Shown: positions 8,976-18,000, counted from the first letter of the stretch. The stretch is 64,000 nucleotides of DNA from Nostoc punctiforme NIES-2108 (GCA_003326195.1 LXQE01000075.1:73917-137916); one strand, 5' to 3'. Program-made: numbers and translations. Notes: generated by a model not told the origin, from the sequence alone.

Positions 8976-9033
8976 ATTAACCCATGCCCAATGCCCCATG
9001 CCCGATACCCAATACCCAATACCCAATAACCAA
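8976..9033. repeat. STRR array at the glycosyltransferase start
   Basis: CCCATGC/CCAATGC and CCAATAC heptamers run across the start codon of the next gene, so its first residues are repeat-encoded. Confidence 0.75.
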
Positions 9034-10555
9034 AAAATGGTTCCGAATTGGGCTGTTGGGTATATTTATCCTCTCACTCGCCTTGAGGTTTTGGGGATTG
9101 GAGCGATTCAATACTCTGGTATTTGATGAAGTTTACTTTGCCAAGTTTGGTAATAATTATCTCACGCATACACCATTTTTTAATGCTCATCCGCCGTTAA
9201 GTCAATATATGATTGGCATCGGCATTTGGATTGGCAGTCACATTCCTTTTTGGCACGATACCGTGAATGGGCTGACAGGTTCATTGCGATCGCCTTGGAC
9301 TTATCGTTGGTTAAATGCTCTCACAGGCTCATTTATTCCTGTAGTTGTGGCTGCGATCGCTTATCAGTTAAGCTATCGTCGTACCTTTGCAATACTTGCA
9401 GGATTATTCACAGCTTGTGATGGTATTTTTCTAGTTGAGTCTCGGTATGCTTTAAGTAATATTTATATCGTCATTTTTGGTTTGTTAGGGCACTGGTTTT
9501 TATTATTGGCATTAGATAATCAAAATCGGCGACGTTCTTTTTGGTTAGTTTTTGCTGGTATTGGTTTTGGTGCATCAGTTGGTACTAAGTGGAATGGTTT
9601 ATGGTTCTTATCAGGCGCTTATTTCATTTGGATAGCAGCTTGGCTAATTCATTTGATACATTCTTTTTCTAACTCCAAATTCTTTTTTAGATCCCCCTTA
9701 TTAGAGCAGGAGGCAGGAGGTAAGAGGCAGGAGTTAGGGGTTAGTACTTATTCTCCACCATCCCCTTTATCGCCCTTATCTCAGACACCACTACAAAACT
9801 TGACTCAGCTAAATATTCTTCAGATGCTGTTTTATCTAGGAATTATCCCAGCTTTTATCTACAGCATAATCTGGATTCCCCACCTTCAACTAGATAAAAC
9901 TTATGGATTTATTGCAGTACATCAGCAAATTTTGAAGTTTCACTTACATCTAGGTGGTAATAGTCCTAACGTGCATCCTTACTGCGCTGCTTGGTATAAA
10001 TGGCCTTTGATGACTCGGCCAATGGCATATTATTATCAAACAGCTGAAAGTATCACCGAACCGTTACCTGTAATGGGGCCTCCTTTACCTGCTGGTGCTG
10101 GACAAGTTGTTTATGATGTCCATGCAATGGGTAATCCATTTTTATGGTGGTTTGGTGTTGCTGCCATGTTGTTTTTAATAGGGATGCTGGTGTCGCAAGC
10201 GGCAATTCCTTGGGTGAAAGAAAAGCGTTTTTCTGTGCCTGCAACTCTTAGCGTTGATACTTGGATTGCCTTGTATTTAGTTATAAATTATGCTGCTAAC
10301 TTATTACCTTGGGTGAAAGTGACAAGGTGCGTTTTTATCTACCACTATATGTGTGCAGTAGTATTTGTATTTTTAGCGATCGCTTGGTTTGTCGATCGGT
10401 GTCTTTGTAGTTATTATCAACAACTCCGAGCGCTAGGTGTCACCATTACTTTTATCATTCTGGCTGCTTTTATTTTCTGGATGCCCATTTATTTGGGTTT
10501 ACCCCTCTCTACTGAGGGTTACAAGCTGCGAATGTGGTTCAACTCTTGGATTTAG
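8984..10555 (+). CDS. Phospholipid carrier-dependent glycosyltransferase (PMT/GT39-like)
   Basis: A multi-membrane-span glycosyltransferase of the dolichyl-phosphate-mannose protein mannosyltransferase class. The first lumenal loop carries the typical acidic motif FDEVYFAKFGNNYL followed by HPPLSQYMIG. About ten hydrophobic segments follow, and a conserved RPMAYYYQ region lies near 346. Such enzymes move sugar from a lipid carrier to proteins or lipids on the outer face of the cytoplasmic membrane. The first 17 residues are encoded by ATG/CCC-rich heptamer repeats. A second repeat-derived insert lies at about residues 237-269 (9694-9790) between membrane segments. The true start may be a later non-ATG codon. 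Confidence 0.8.
   Translation: MPNAPCPIPNTQYPITKKWFRIGLLGIFILSLALRFWGLERFNTLVFDEVYFAKFGNNYLTHTPFFNAHPPLSQYMIGIGIWIGSHIPFWHDTVNGLTGSLRSPWTYRWLNALTGSFIPVVVAAIAYQLSYRRTFAILAGLFTACDGIFLVESRYALSNIYIVIFGLLGHWFLLLALDNQNRRRSFWLVFAGIGFGASVGTKWNGLWFLSGAYFIWIAAWLIHLIHSFSNSKFFFRSPLLEQEAGGKRQELGVSTYSPPSPLSPLSQTPLQNLTQLNILQMLFYLGIIPAFIYSIIWIPHLQLDKTYGFIAVHQQILKFHLHLGGNSPNVHPYCAAWYKWPLMTRPMAYYYQTAESITEPLPVMGPPLPAGAGQVVYDVHAMGNPFLWWFGVAAMLFLIGMLVSQAAIPWVKEKRFSVPATLSVDTWIALYLVINYAANLLPWVKVTRCVFIYHYMCAVVFVFLAIAWFVDRCLCSYYQQLRALGVTITFIILAAFIFWMPIYLGLPLSTEGYKLRMWFNSWI
9694..9790. repeat. Repeat-derived insert in the glycosyltransferase gene
   Basis: GGAGGCAGGAGG-type purine repeats, then the Nostoc-type GGAGTTAGGGGTTAG string and a pyrimidine-rich tail, all in frame. 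They encode a Ser/Pro/Gln-rich loop unlike the membrane segments around it. Confidence 0.6.
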
Positions 10556-10660
10556 ATTGAAGAAGAATTCAGTAGTCAGAATCAAGCTGCTTTGGTGCGA
10601 TCGCATTTTCGTCATTTTTCAGCGCTTACACACGCGGGATGAATATACTGGTACAAGTGT

Positions 10661-10750
10661 GTCGATGCACACGGGGGCGAAATCGTAGTTAATAGTCAAG
10701 TTGGAGTCGGTACAATTTTTACCGTCACCCTTCCTTTACTAGAAGTTTAA
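10661..10750 (+). pseudogene. Histidine kinase C-terminal fragment
   Basis: From 10661 one frame reads VDAHGGEIVVNSQVGVGTIF, then TVTLPLLEV and a stop. This is the G2-box end of a histidine-kinase ATPase domain. Upstream sequence is frameshifted and has no G1 or N box, so only a decayed tail remains. The rest of 10556-11153 is AT-rich DNA with no other gene seen. Confidence 0.6.
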
Positions 10751-11091
10751 GGGGTTACAGCAATTTTTATATATGGGGAATACAGTTCATTATTGGGGCA
10801 CAATAAATATATTGTGACCTTACGTATGCGAGTTCTCAAACGAATTTTCATCCGTGGCAATGGCGAGTCAGTTATAACTTTTTTCTCTTCTCAGAGAAAA
10901 TTTATCTTTACAAAAAGGTTACTAAAATTTAACGACTATTTTCGGAATTTACAAATTGGATTTGTAGCCTAATATAGGCTTACAAAAAGAATACTTAAAA
11001 GCCGTTGTAAAAGATATTACTTAGCGTACTTGCTTTTTGCATAAAATAAAAAATAAATAGTAATAAGTATTACAGGTGCAAAAAAATTAGC

Positions 11092-11127
11092 TTTTGCAAT
11101 ATCTCTACTTTTAGAGATATTGCAAAA
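11092..11127. promoter_or_regulatory. Perfect 16-bp inverted repeat upstream of the export operon
   Basis: TTTTGCAATATCTCTA (11092-11107) and its exact inverse (11112-11127) are separated by four bases, ending 26 bp before the HTH gene. It could be an operator for the HTH protein, or a terminator of older upstream transcription. Without a long T tract I favour a regulatory or RNA-structure role. Confidence 0.5.
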
Positions 11128-11153
11128 TTACGCATCGTTCAGAAGACATTTGT

Positions 11154-11909
11154 GTGTCCACAAATCTACTTAATTATACGTGTATGTCGGACTGCCAAAA
11201 TAAAATTGAAACAAGATACATAAATGTAACTAACAGTAAGTATTTAACATCATTTCAGCGGAAATTACTGTTAGCAAGTTTGGAAAAAAGTTTACCTGAA
11301 TCTTACCGTCAACGAATTGAAATCATGTTGTTGGCAGATGAAGGAAAAACCCAAAGATCAATTTGTCGAATTTTGGGGTGTTGTCCAGCAACAGCAAGGC
11401 ATTGGATGCACATAGCGCGGACAGGGATGGCGCACCAATGGCAAGATTGCCCCATTGGTCGCCCGAAGGCAGTAAATGACGAGTATTTAGAACGTTTGAA
11501 AGAACTGATTAAAAGTAGTCCCCGCGATCATGGCTATTCTTTTCGTCGGTGGACAACAAACTGGTTAGGGAAACATCTAGCGAAAGAATTTGGGATTGAG
11601 GTGAGCGATCGCCATATCAAGCGACTGCTCAAACAGATGGGATTATCCACACTACCAAAACCCAGCAATTCTGAAGCAAACAGCAATGAGCAGACTAAGA
11701 GTCCCAAAATTTTGATTAGCGATCTCAAATCCGCAGCTATTCCAGATGATACCGAATTTTTACCTATTAACTTTCCAAAATTAGGAAAGGATTCAGACAT
11801 TTATGGCGCAAGATATATCTGCTCAGTTGATTTTTCTGGAACAGTTCAACAATACTCTGGGTTATTCTCTTTCGACAGAGGAATTTCAACACTATCTTCA
11901 ACAAGTTAA
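11154..11909 (+). CDS. HTH protein derived from an IS630-type transposase N terminus
   Basis: A 251-residue protein. Residues about 35-175 match the DNA-binding half of IS630-type transposases: a helix-turn-helix region (LLADEGKTQRSICRILGCCP, ATARHWMHIARTG), a GRPKAVND linker, and a winged second HTH (GYSFRRWTTNWLGKHLAKEF, VSDRHIKRLLKQMGLS). No DDE catalytic domain follows; instead there is a low-complexity tail. It opens the peptide-export operon, so a regulator is more likely than a transposase. The frame runs 107 bases into the transporter gene. The start is uncertain: an in-frame ATG near 11184 is an alternative. Confidence 0.65.
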   Translation: MSTNLLNYTCMSDCQNKIETRYINVTNSKYLTSFQRKLLLASLEKSLPESYRQRIEIMLLADEGKTQRSICRILGCCPATARHWMHIARTGMAHQWQDCPIGRPKAVNDEYLERLKELIKSSPRDHGYSFRRWTTNWLGKHLAKEFGIEVSDRHIKRLLKQMGLSTLPKPSNSEANSNEQTKSPKILISDLKSAAIPDDTEFLPINFPKLGKDSDIYGARYICSVDFSGTVQQYSGLFSFDRGISTLSSTS

Positions 11910-14532
11910 ATTTATCAACCCGAAAGTTGGCAAATTCTGGCAAGGAACTGATGTCCAACCAGGAATTTATATTGCGATCGCTGGTAAGGTCAGGTTGCTG
12001 GATAGCGCCGATGAGTTAATCGCTACTTTAGAAGCAGGTGACTCATTTGGGGAATTTACCTTATTTAAGGAAGGTGACTTTAAAGCTTACGCTGCAAGGG
12101 CTTCAGTAAACTTGCAACTGTGCTTTGTTTCGGGTGAAGTGTTATGGCCATTGATGGCTAAATATCCCCAAATTCGGGAGCATTTGTGGGCTAAGGCGCT
12201 ATCTCGTAATCCCCAACAGGTGGACTCAGATAACCCCCTAGTACTGCCATCTGACTCAAAACCACTGCATGAAACAAAGATTTTGTCAACGCCAGCAATA
12301 GAGCCACGCCAGAAAAAGATTAGCAAAGCCTATTTTCCCAACTCCACGCAGCGAGTCGGGCATTTATTACAGCGTGTGATTCGGCGTTATCCGTTTTTTG
12401 CCCAACAGAGTGGATCGGATTGCGGTGCAGCTTGTTTAGTGATGGTGTCTCGCTATTGGGGGAAAAATTTTAGTGTAAATCGCCTGCGGGATATCGCCAA
12501 TGTTGACCGCAATGGCTCGTCACTGCGGGGGTTATCGGCGGCGGCGGAAAGTATTGGGTTTGCCACGCGACCTGTGAAAGCGAGTCTTGACCAATTAGCG
12601 AAGCAAAAATTGCCTGCGATCGCTCACTGGGAAGGCAAGCATTACATAGTTGTCTACGAAATTACCCCCAAACACGTAATTGTCGCCGACCCCGCTATTG
12701 GTCAACGCACCCTCAGCCACGCCGAATTTAAAGCTAACTGGACTGGTTACACATTGCTGCTGCAACCGACAGCAATGCTCAAGGATACTAAAGAGACTTC
12801 TACCCCATTTTGGCAATTCTTTGAATTAATGAAGCCTCACTCTTTAGTGATGCTGGAAGTGTTTGTCGCTTCCTTATTTATCCAGATATTTGGGCTTGTT
12901 ACTCCCTTATTTACCCAGTTAATTTTAGACCGCGTAGTGGTGCAGCGTTCTGAACTAACCTTAACGGCGGTGGGGTTAGGATTACTAATTTTTAGTTTAT
13001 TCCGTGTGGCGATGACAGGGTTGCGGCAATATCTGTTAGACCACACGGCGAATAAGCTTGATTTAGCACTAATTGTAGGATTTATTCGCCATACCCTGCG
13101 GCTACCCTTGAGTTACTTTGAGTCGCGTTATGTAGGGGATATTATCTCTCGTGTACAGGAAAACCGTAAAATTCAACGTTTCCTCTCCGGTGAGGCGTTG
13201 TCCATCCTGCTAGATTTAGTCACTGTCTTTATCTATTTAGGATTGATGTTTTGGTACAGTTGGAAAATGGCGTTGTTGGTGTTGGTGATTATACCGCCTT
13301 TTTTCCTGCTGGCATTGATTGCTACACCTTTTTTACAAAAGATTTCTAGAGAAATATTTAATGCTGTTGCTAATGAAAGTAGCTATCTGATTGAAGTCCT
13401 TTCTGGTGTACGAACAGTTAAATCTACAGCAGTAGAACAGACAGTTCGTTGGCATTGGGAAGAGTTATTAAGTAAAGAAATCAAAACTAATTTTTCCGGG
13501 CAAATTATCAGCAATCGCCTACAAATATTCAGTAACACAATTGAAGCAGTGGTAACTACCATCTTGTTGTGGTTTGGTGCTTACCAAGTGATTCACAATC
13601 AGCTAACCATTGGGCAATTGGTGGCATTTAATATGTTGCTAGGAAATATTATTAGACCCTTCCAACGATTAACAGTTTTGTGGAATCAATTGCAAGAAGT
13701 GGTGATTGCGGTGGAACGGATTAATGATGTGTTGGATGCGGAACCAGAAGAGGATTTGCAGCACCAGGTGCGGCAATCTTTACCACCCATTCAAGGTAAC
13801 ATTCGCTTTGACAACGTGACGTTTCGGTATCACCCTGAAAGCGATATCAACGTTTTAGAAAATCTCAGTTTTGAAGTCCACAGTGGGCAAATGGTTGCCC
13901 TGGTGGGACGGAGTGGTTCGGGGAAAACCACAATTTCTAAGCTGGTTTTGGGGTTATATCCCCCCACAGATGGCAAAGTGTTGATTGATGGACAGGATAT
14001 TACCAGTCTTTCGTTGCGTTCTCTACGCGAGCAAGTTGGGGTAGTTGACCAAGATACCTTTTTGTTTGGCGGAACGATTCGGGAAAATATTAGCTTGGCA
14101 CATCCTGGGGCAACTTTGGCAGAGATAATTGAGGCGGCGCGATTGGCGGGTGCTGATGAGTTTATTAAAAAGTTACCTATGGGTTATGAAACCCAGATTG
14201 GTGAAGGAGGGGGGATGTTGTCTGGAGGACAGCGACAAAGAATTGCGATCGCTAAAGCGTTGTTAGGCAATCCCAAGCTGTTGATTTTGGATGAGGCGAC
14301 TTCTCATCTGGATGCAGAGTCAGAAAGGATTATTCAGACGAATTTAAACACAATTCTTCAGGGTAGAACCACCTTAGTAATTGCCCATCGCCTTTCAACT
14401 GTACGAAATGCAGATTTGATTTTAGTGCTGGATCGCGGCGTGTTGATTGAGAGTGGGACTCACCGAGAGTTGATGGCCAAGCGAGGACATTATTTTTATC
14501 TCAATCATCAGCAGATGGATGTTGCGGGGTGA
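11803..14532 (+). CDS. Peptidase-containing ABC transporter (C39/PCAT) with cNMP-binding-like domain
   Basis: An exporter that cleaves leader peptides after a double-glycine-type site and pumps out the core. Order: cyclic-nucleotide-binding-like beta domain (about 40-130), C39 cysteine protease with Cys207 in GSDCGAACL, His280 in GKHYIVV and Asp296 in ADPAIG, membrane domain (about 330-620), and ATPase domain with GRSGSGKTT (about 702), LSGGQRQR (about 806), LLILDEAT and IAHRLST. All catalytic residues are present. It overlaps the HTH gene upstream and is coupled (GTGA) to the adaptor downstream. Likely substrates are the leader peptides encoded between 17.1 and 22.7 kb. Confidence 0.93.
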   Translation: MAQDISAQLIFLEQFNNTLGYSLSTEEFQHYLQQVKFINPKVGKFWQGTDVQPGIYIAIAGKVRLLDSADELIATLEAGDSFGEFTLFKEGDFKAYAARASVNLQLCFVSGEVLWPLMAKYPQIREHLWAKALSRNPQQVDSDNPLVLPSDSKPLHETKILSTPAIEPRQKKISKAYFPNSTQRVGHLLQRVIRRYPFFAQQSGSDCGAACLVMVSRYWGKNFSVNRLRDIANVDRNGSSLRGLSAAAESIGFATRPVKASLDQLAKQKLPAIAHWEGKHYIVVYEITPKHVIVADPAIGQRTLSHAEFKANWTGYTLLLQPTAMLKDTKETSTPFWQFFELMKPHSLVMLEVFVASLFIQIFGLVTPLFTQLILDRVVVQRSELTLTAVGLGLLIFSLFRVAMTGLRQYLLDHTANKLDLALIVGFIRHTLRLPLSYFESRYVGDIISRVQENRKIQRFLSGEALSILLDLVTVFIYLGLMFWYSWKMALLVLVIIPPFFLLALIATPFLQKISREIFNAVANESSYLIEVLSGVRTVKSTAVEQTVRWHWEELLSKEIKTNFSGQIISNRLQIFSNTIEAVVTTILLWFGAYQVIHNQLTIGQLVAFNMLLGNIIRPFQRLTVLWNQLQEVVIAVERINDVLDAEPEEDLQHQVRQSLPPIQGNIRFDNVTFRYHPESDINVLENLSFEVHSGQMVALVGRSGSGKTTISKLVLGLYPPTDGKVLIDGQDITSLSLRSLREQVGVVDQDTFLFGGTIRENISLAHPGATLAEIIEAARLAGADEFIKKLPMGYETQIGEGGGMLSGGQRQRIAIAKALLGNPKLLILDEATSHLDAESERIIQTNLNTILQGRTTLVIAHRLSTVRNADLILVLDRGVLIESGTHRELMAKRGHYFYLNHQQMDVAG

Positions 14533-16121
14533 AAAAAGAAGATAAGCAGGAAACTTTTGTTATCTCCCAAAATCCAAAATTGATATCAGGAAAAATTATG
14601 CCAAACACATTAAATGGAAGAGTTCAAACCCAAATTTATGAGGTAGAACAGTACGACGAAGTTTTAAGAGAGCAAACACCAGCTAGCTCAACTGATGATT
14701 GGGCTTACGCAACCAAAGATTTACTTGATAGTTTGCCCCAGGTTTGGACAAGGGGATTGCTGTATTTTTTGGTGGTGTTTGTGTCGATTATTTTACCTTG
14801 GGCGATGCTATCTAAGGTAGATGAAACGGGTACAGCACGAGGGCGACTTGAGCCAAAGGGAAAGACTGTTAGACTGGATGCTGCTGTGGCAGGTACTGTT
14901 GCCGAAATTCGAGTCAAGGAAGGTGATTTAGTTAAAGCTGGGCAGACTTTATTGGTGTTGGAATCGGAATTAGTGAAGGCGGAATTGCGGCAGGCACAGG
15001 ATAAGTTGGAGGGGCAATTAAATCGACTTTCTCAGCTAAATTCATCTAAAAGCCAGTTAGTTGTATCTTTGACAACGCAACAGCAACAAAATCAATCTCA
15101 ACAGTTAGAAAAGCAGGCTCAAATTGACCAAGCGCGACAAAATATGAATGCTCTTAGGAATTCCTATGATTTACAAAAAGACGAAAAATTAGCTCAAGTA
15201 AATCAGGCACGGCAAACTCTTGAACATAGTCAAACTGCTAATAAGTTAGTTAACAGTAGTTTGGCGAGTACCGAGCGGGAAGTTGAACGTTATCGCAATC
15301 TTTGGCAGTCAGGGGTTGTTCCAGAAATTAATGTTGTCCAGAAGCAAGATATAGCTCAAGACAAGCAACAGTTATACGAACAAAATAAGTCAGATATTCA
15401 GCAGGCTAAATTACGTTTGGCAGAACAAAAAAGTAGTTACGAGCGGACTATTCGGCAAGCAAATGCAGATATTGAACAGGCACAGTTGCGACTTAAAGAA
15501 CAGGAAAGGAGTTATCAGACCTTAACTCGTTCCAGCAAGCTAGCTCTACTCAAAATCGACGAACAACAGAAGAATTTGGAGACAGAAATTACTACACTTC
15601 AGGTAGAAATTGCTCAAAGTAAGAGTCAGATTGTTTCCTTAAAGTTTCAGTTAGGACAACGAGAGTTAAGAGCCACTGTGAATGGTAGAGTATTTCAGCT
15701 ACCAATACAACGGGCTGGATCTGTAGTGCAGCCAGGAACAATGATTGCGGAGATTGCACCCCAAGGTTCGCCTTTAATAATTCGGGCGCAAATGGCGACA
15801 ACTGAGAGTGGTTCTTTGCGAAAAGGATTGCCAGTCAAGTTAAAGTTTGATGCTTATCGCTTTCAAGATTATGGCGTGTTGGAAGGAGAATTGTTAGAGA
15901 TTTCTCCTACTACCATAGAAGTGGACACACCTAATGGAAAGGTGGCAGCTTATGACTTGGAAATTGTCCTAAAACAAAATTGTATTCCTTCGGTTAATAG
16001 ATGTATTGCTCTGCGTCCTGGGGATACGGCGACAGCTGAGGTAATTGTGCGTCAGCGTCGGATTATTGATTTTCTGCTTGATCCGTTTAAGCAGTTGCAG
16101 AAAGGTGGGGTGAAATTGTAA
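14529..16121 (+). CDS. HlyD-family periplasmic adaptor
   Basis: Membrane-fusion protein that joins the ABC exporter to an outer-membrane channel. One membrane segment (about 78-95, RGLLYFLVVFVSIILPWAML) is followed by a biotinyl-lipoyl half motif (GTVAEIRVKEGDLVKAGQTL), a long alpha-helical hairpin rich in Gln and Lys (about 145-385), then the second lipoyl half and beta-barrel (RATVNGRVFQLP, VVQPGTMIAEI). The GTG at 14529 overlaps the transporter stop by four bases. An ATG at 14598 with an AGGA site is an alternative start. No TolC-type channel gene is in the window. Confidence 0.9.
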   Translation: MKKEDKQETFVISQNPKLISGKIMPNTLNGRVQTQIYEVEQYDEVLREQTPASSTDDWAYATKDLLDSLPQVWTRGLLYFLVVFVSIILPWAMLSKVDETGTARGRLEPKGKTVRLDAAVAGTVAEIRVKEGDLVKAGQTLLVLESELVKAELRQAQDKLEGQLNRLSQLNSSKSQLVVSLTTQQQQNQSQQLEKQAQIDQARQNMNALRNSYDLQKDEKLAQVNQARQTLEHSQTANKLVNSSLASTEREVERYRNLWQSGVVPEINVVQKQDIAQDKQQLYEQNKSDIQQAKLRLAEQKSSYERTIRQANADIEQAQLRLKEQERSYQTLTRSSKLALLKIDEQQKNLETEITTLQVEIAQSKSQIVSLKFQLGQRELRATVNGRVFQLPIQRAGSVVQPGTMIAEIAPQGSPLIIRAQMATTESGSLRKGLPVKLKFDAYRFQDYGVLEGELLEISPTTIEVDTPNGKVAAYDLEIVLKQNCIPSVNRCIALRPGDTATAEVIVRQRRIIDFLLDPFKQLQKGGVKL

Positions 16122-16235
16122 GTATTTCACAGTACTTTTACATTTCTCAACTTCATCACCAATCCCTATTACTTTTTAGGGAAAAAGTGATTATTTTACT
16201 TTTAATTTCAGTTACCTAATTCAAGGATAAACATC

Positions 16236-16961
16236 ATGTCACAATCTATCACTATTACCAACGAAGATATTCTTTCTCAAGTCAAGCTATCTTGCAAAAT
16301 TCCTGAGTTTGTTGAGGGAATTGTTACCCGCAAGATTATTGCAAATGCCGCAGCTGAGGCGGGTATCAAAGTAGAGACTGAAGAATTGCAAAAAGCAGCA
16401 GACCAAATGCGGTTAATGAACAAACTTATTAATGCTGATGATACCTGGGCATGGTTGGAAAAACATAGTCTTTGTATAGATGATTATGAAGAAATTGTCT
16501 ACAGCACTGTAATTTCTGGAAAGTTAGCTGCTCATCTGTTTGCAGATAAGGTTGAACCCTATTTCTTTGAAAATCAACTAGATTATACTGCTGTGGTCAT
16601 GTATGAGGTTGTTCTGGATGATGAAGACTTAGCAATAGAACTCTTTTATGCAATTAAGGAAGGTGAGATGAGTTTTTATGATATTGCTCACAAATACATC
16701 CAGGATACGGAATTACGTCGCAAAGGAGGATATCGAGGGATAGTGCATCGCAAAAATCTAAAGCCAGAAATTTGTGCTGCTGTTTTTGCTGCAAAGCCCC
16801 CCCAACTTCCCAAACCTATAGTTACATCTTCGGGAGTACATCTGATTTTGGTGGAGGAAATTATTCAACCGCAATTGGATAATGTACTACGCCATAAAAT
16901 TGGCTTAGATTTGTTCCAGCAATGGCTAAAGCAACAAATTACTCAAGTTGAAATAAAATAG
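16236..16961 (+). CDS. Parvulin-type peptidyl-prolyl isomerase (SurA/PpiC-like)
   Basis: A 241-residue protein: helical N-terminal part (about 1-115), then a rotamase domain with FYDIAHKYIQD, GGYRGIVHRKNLKPEI and the closing SGVHLILVEEI strand. No signal peptide is visible, so it acts in the cytoplasm or as part of the exporter. Isomerases of this kind often accompany HlyB/HlyD-type exporters in cyanobacteria. It lies 114 bp after the adaptor on the same strand, and a hairpin (16975-16999) closes the operon. Confidence 0.82.
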   Translation: MSQSITITNEDILSQVKLSCKIPEFVEGIVTRKIIANAAAEAGIKVETEELQKAADQMRLMNKLINADDTWAWLEKHSLCIDDYEEIVYSTVISGKLAAHLFADKVEPYFFENQLDYTAVVMYEVVLDDEDLAIELFYAIKEGEMSFYDIAHKYIQDTELRRKGGYRGIVHRKNLKPEICAAVFAAKPPQLPKPIVTSSGVHLILVEEIIQPQLDNVLRHKIGLDLFQQWLKQQITQVEIK

Positions 16962-16974
16962 ACTTTTAACAAGC

Positions 16975-16999
16975 AGCCCAAAACTTATCACCTTGGGCT
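16975..16999 (+). terminator. Hairpin at the end of the export operon
   Basis: AGCCCAA (16975-16981) pairs with TTGGGCT (16993-16999), 13 bases after the isomerase stop. The T-run is weak, so termination efficiency is uncertain. It sits where the plus-strand export operon meets the minus-strand peptide genes. Confidence 0.4.
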
Positions 17000-17056
17000 A
17001 CCGTCTAAACATTACTTCTAATAGTTAGAATTTATAGAAATTTTATGTGTTTATAA

Positions 17057-17230
17057 CTAGTGCTTACCCCTAATGCAAAGTAGTACTACCCCCCCCATTT
17101 CGATATGGATATGCAAGCCACCCTAGACATTTACTATTTCCTGCTCCGTTAAGTCATTGAGAAGCATTTTAGAATCCAGGGACAAGTTAGTACCGATGGT
17201 ACGTAGGTCAGATATTGCAATGTTAGCCAT
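17057..17230 (-). pseudogene. Double-glycine peptide gene interrupted by TAG at the cleavage site
   Basis: After a good AGGAG site, an ATG at 17230 opens a leader starting MANIAISDLRTIGTNLSLDS and ending LLNDLTEQEIVNV. Then TAG (17123-17125) stands where the residue before Gly-Gly should be. Reading on gives GGLHIHIEMGGVVLLCIRGK plus His to a stop at 17057. The leader resembles those of the neighbouring intact peptides. A single base change (CAG to TAG, for example) would explain it. It is either a recent pseudogene or a case of stop-codon read-through; the former is simpler. Confidence 0.65.
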
Positions 17231-17374
17231 TTTGAAATGTACTCCTAAGCAAAATTTTTTTGGTTGGAATCAGGCTTTGAATCGCTGAAGTTTTAATAAG
17301 AAAAAGAGAAGAACAAAATATTGTATTCTCCTCTTATCTATCTAGTTTAATGTAGAATACCAGTATCCACAATT

Positions 17375-17518
17375 TTAGCGGGAATCTGCCAAACCATCAT
17401 GTACACCTCGCCAAAAATCTGCCCACCAGCCTGAGCCAAATAATTGACTCGCTTCTTCGTTAGTTAGCTCGGCTAAATAGCCTGAATCAATGTCTCCAAT
17501 TTGGATCGTCGCTTTCAT
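17375..17518 (-). CDS. Bacteriocin-like leader peptide, 47 aa
   Basis: A short peptide that begins MKATIQIGDIDSGYLAELTN and continues EEASQLFGSG. Then follows a Trp-rich core (WWADFWRGVHDGLADSR). The GSG junction is a variant of the double-glycine cleavage site. The ATG at 17518 has an AAAGGT site. It belongs to a minus-strand array of small peptides next to a C39 exporter, which supports a secreted peptide. There is no Cys and little Ser/Thr, so modification by the kinase/HopA1 pair is unlikely. Confidence 0.65.
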   Translation of the reverse strand: MKATIQIGDIDSGYLAELTNEEASQLFGSGWWADFWRGVHDGLADSR

Positions 17519-17599
17519 AATCTAATTACCTTTTAAGCTAATTGAAACTATTGACAACTTACAGTTAACCTTAGATCATCATTAAGCTAATTGGAAAGA

Positions 17600-17767
17600 C
17601 TAAAGATGACCAATGAGCCAACCGATTGCGTAACCAAGTGCGTAAGCAGCACTGCCACCATACACTTCATTGGAGTCTTTATAAGACAAGTCCTTCAAGA
17701 AGCTTTCAGAATTACCGAACAGGCTAATATCGGTAGAGTGTAGATCGGAAACTGTAATACTACTCAT
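17600..17767 (-). CDS. Double-glycine bacteriocin-like precursor, 55 aa
   Basis: The leader begins MSSITVSDLHSTDISLFGNS, contains SESFLKDL and ends EVYGG. The core is SAAYALGYAIGWLIGHL, a hydrophobic glycine-rich 17-mer typical of small membrane-active bacteriocins. The start at 17767 follows a GGAG site nine bases away. The SDSES/SESFL segment is shared with the peptide at 18166-18336. Expected processing is cleavage after Gly38 by the C39 domain of the transporter at 11803. A copy of the 17-bp island motif lies 234 bp upstream. Confidence 0.75.
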   Translation of the reverse strand: MSSITVSDLHSTDISLFGNSESFLKDLSYKDSNEVYGGSAAYALGYAIGWLIGHL

Positions 17768-18000
17768 TTAGAAATCTCCTACCAACTAAGTTTATTTCGT
17801 TTGAGATTAAGATTTTAATTGCCTTATCCCATTACCATAATCTGTTATTTCATTTAGTATTTCAAGGTTTATATCATTAAATAAGATGCCATAAATAATG
17901 CAGTTAAATGTTTGTTTATTATCAACTTTTCTATGTTATCTTTCAAAAAATAAAAATATTATATTTATTTAAATAAATTATTTAACTTTTGATGATATAG

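Noticed and set aside
10437..10688. Plus-strand ORF of 83 codons overlapping the glycosyltransferase end
   Set aside because: It starts inside the glycosyltransferase gene in another frame and ends in decayed DNA.
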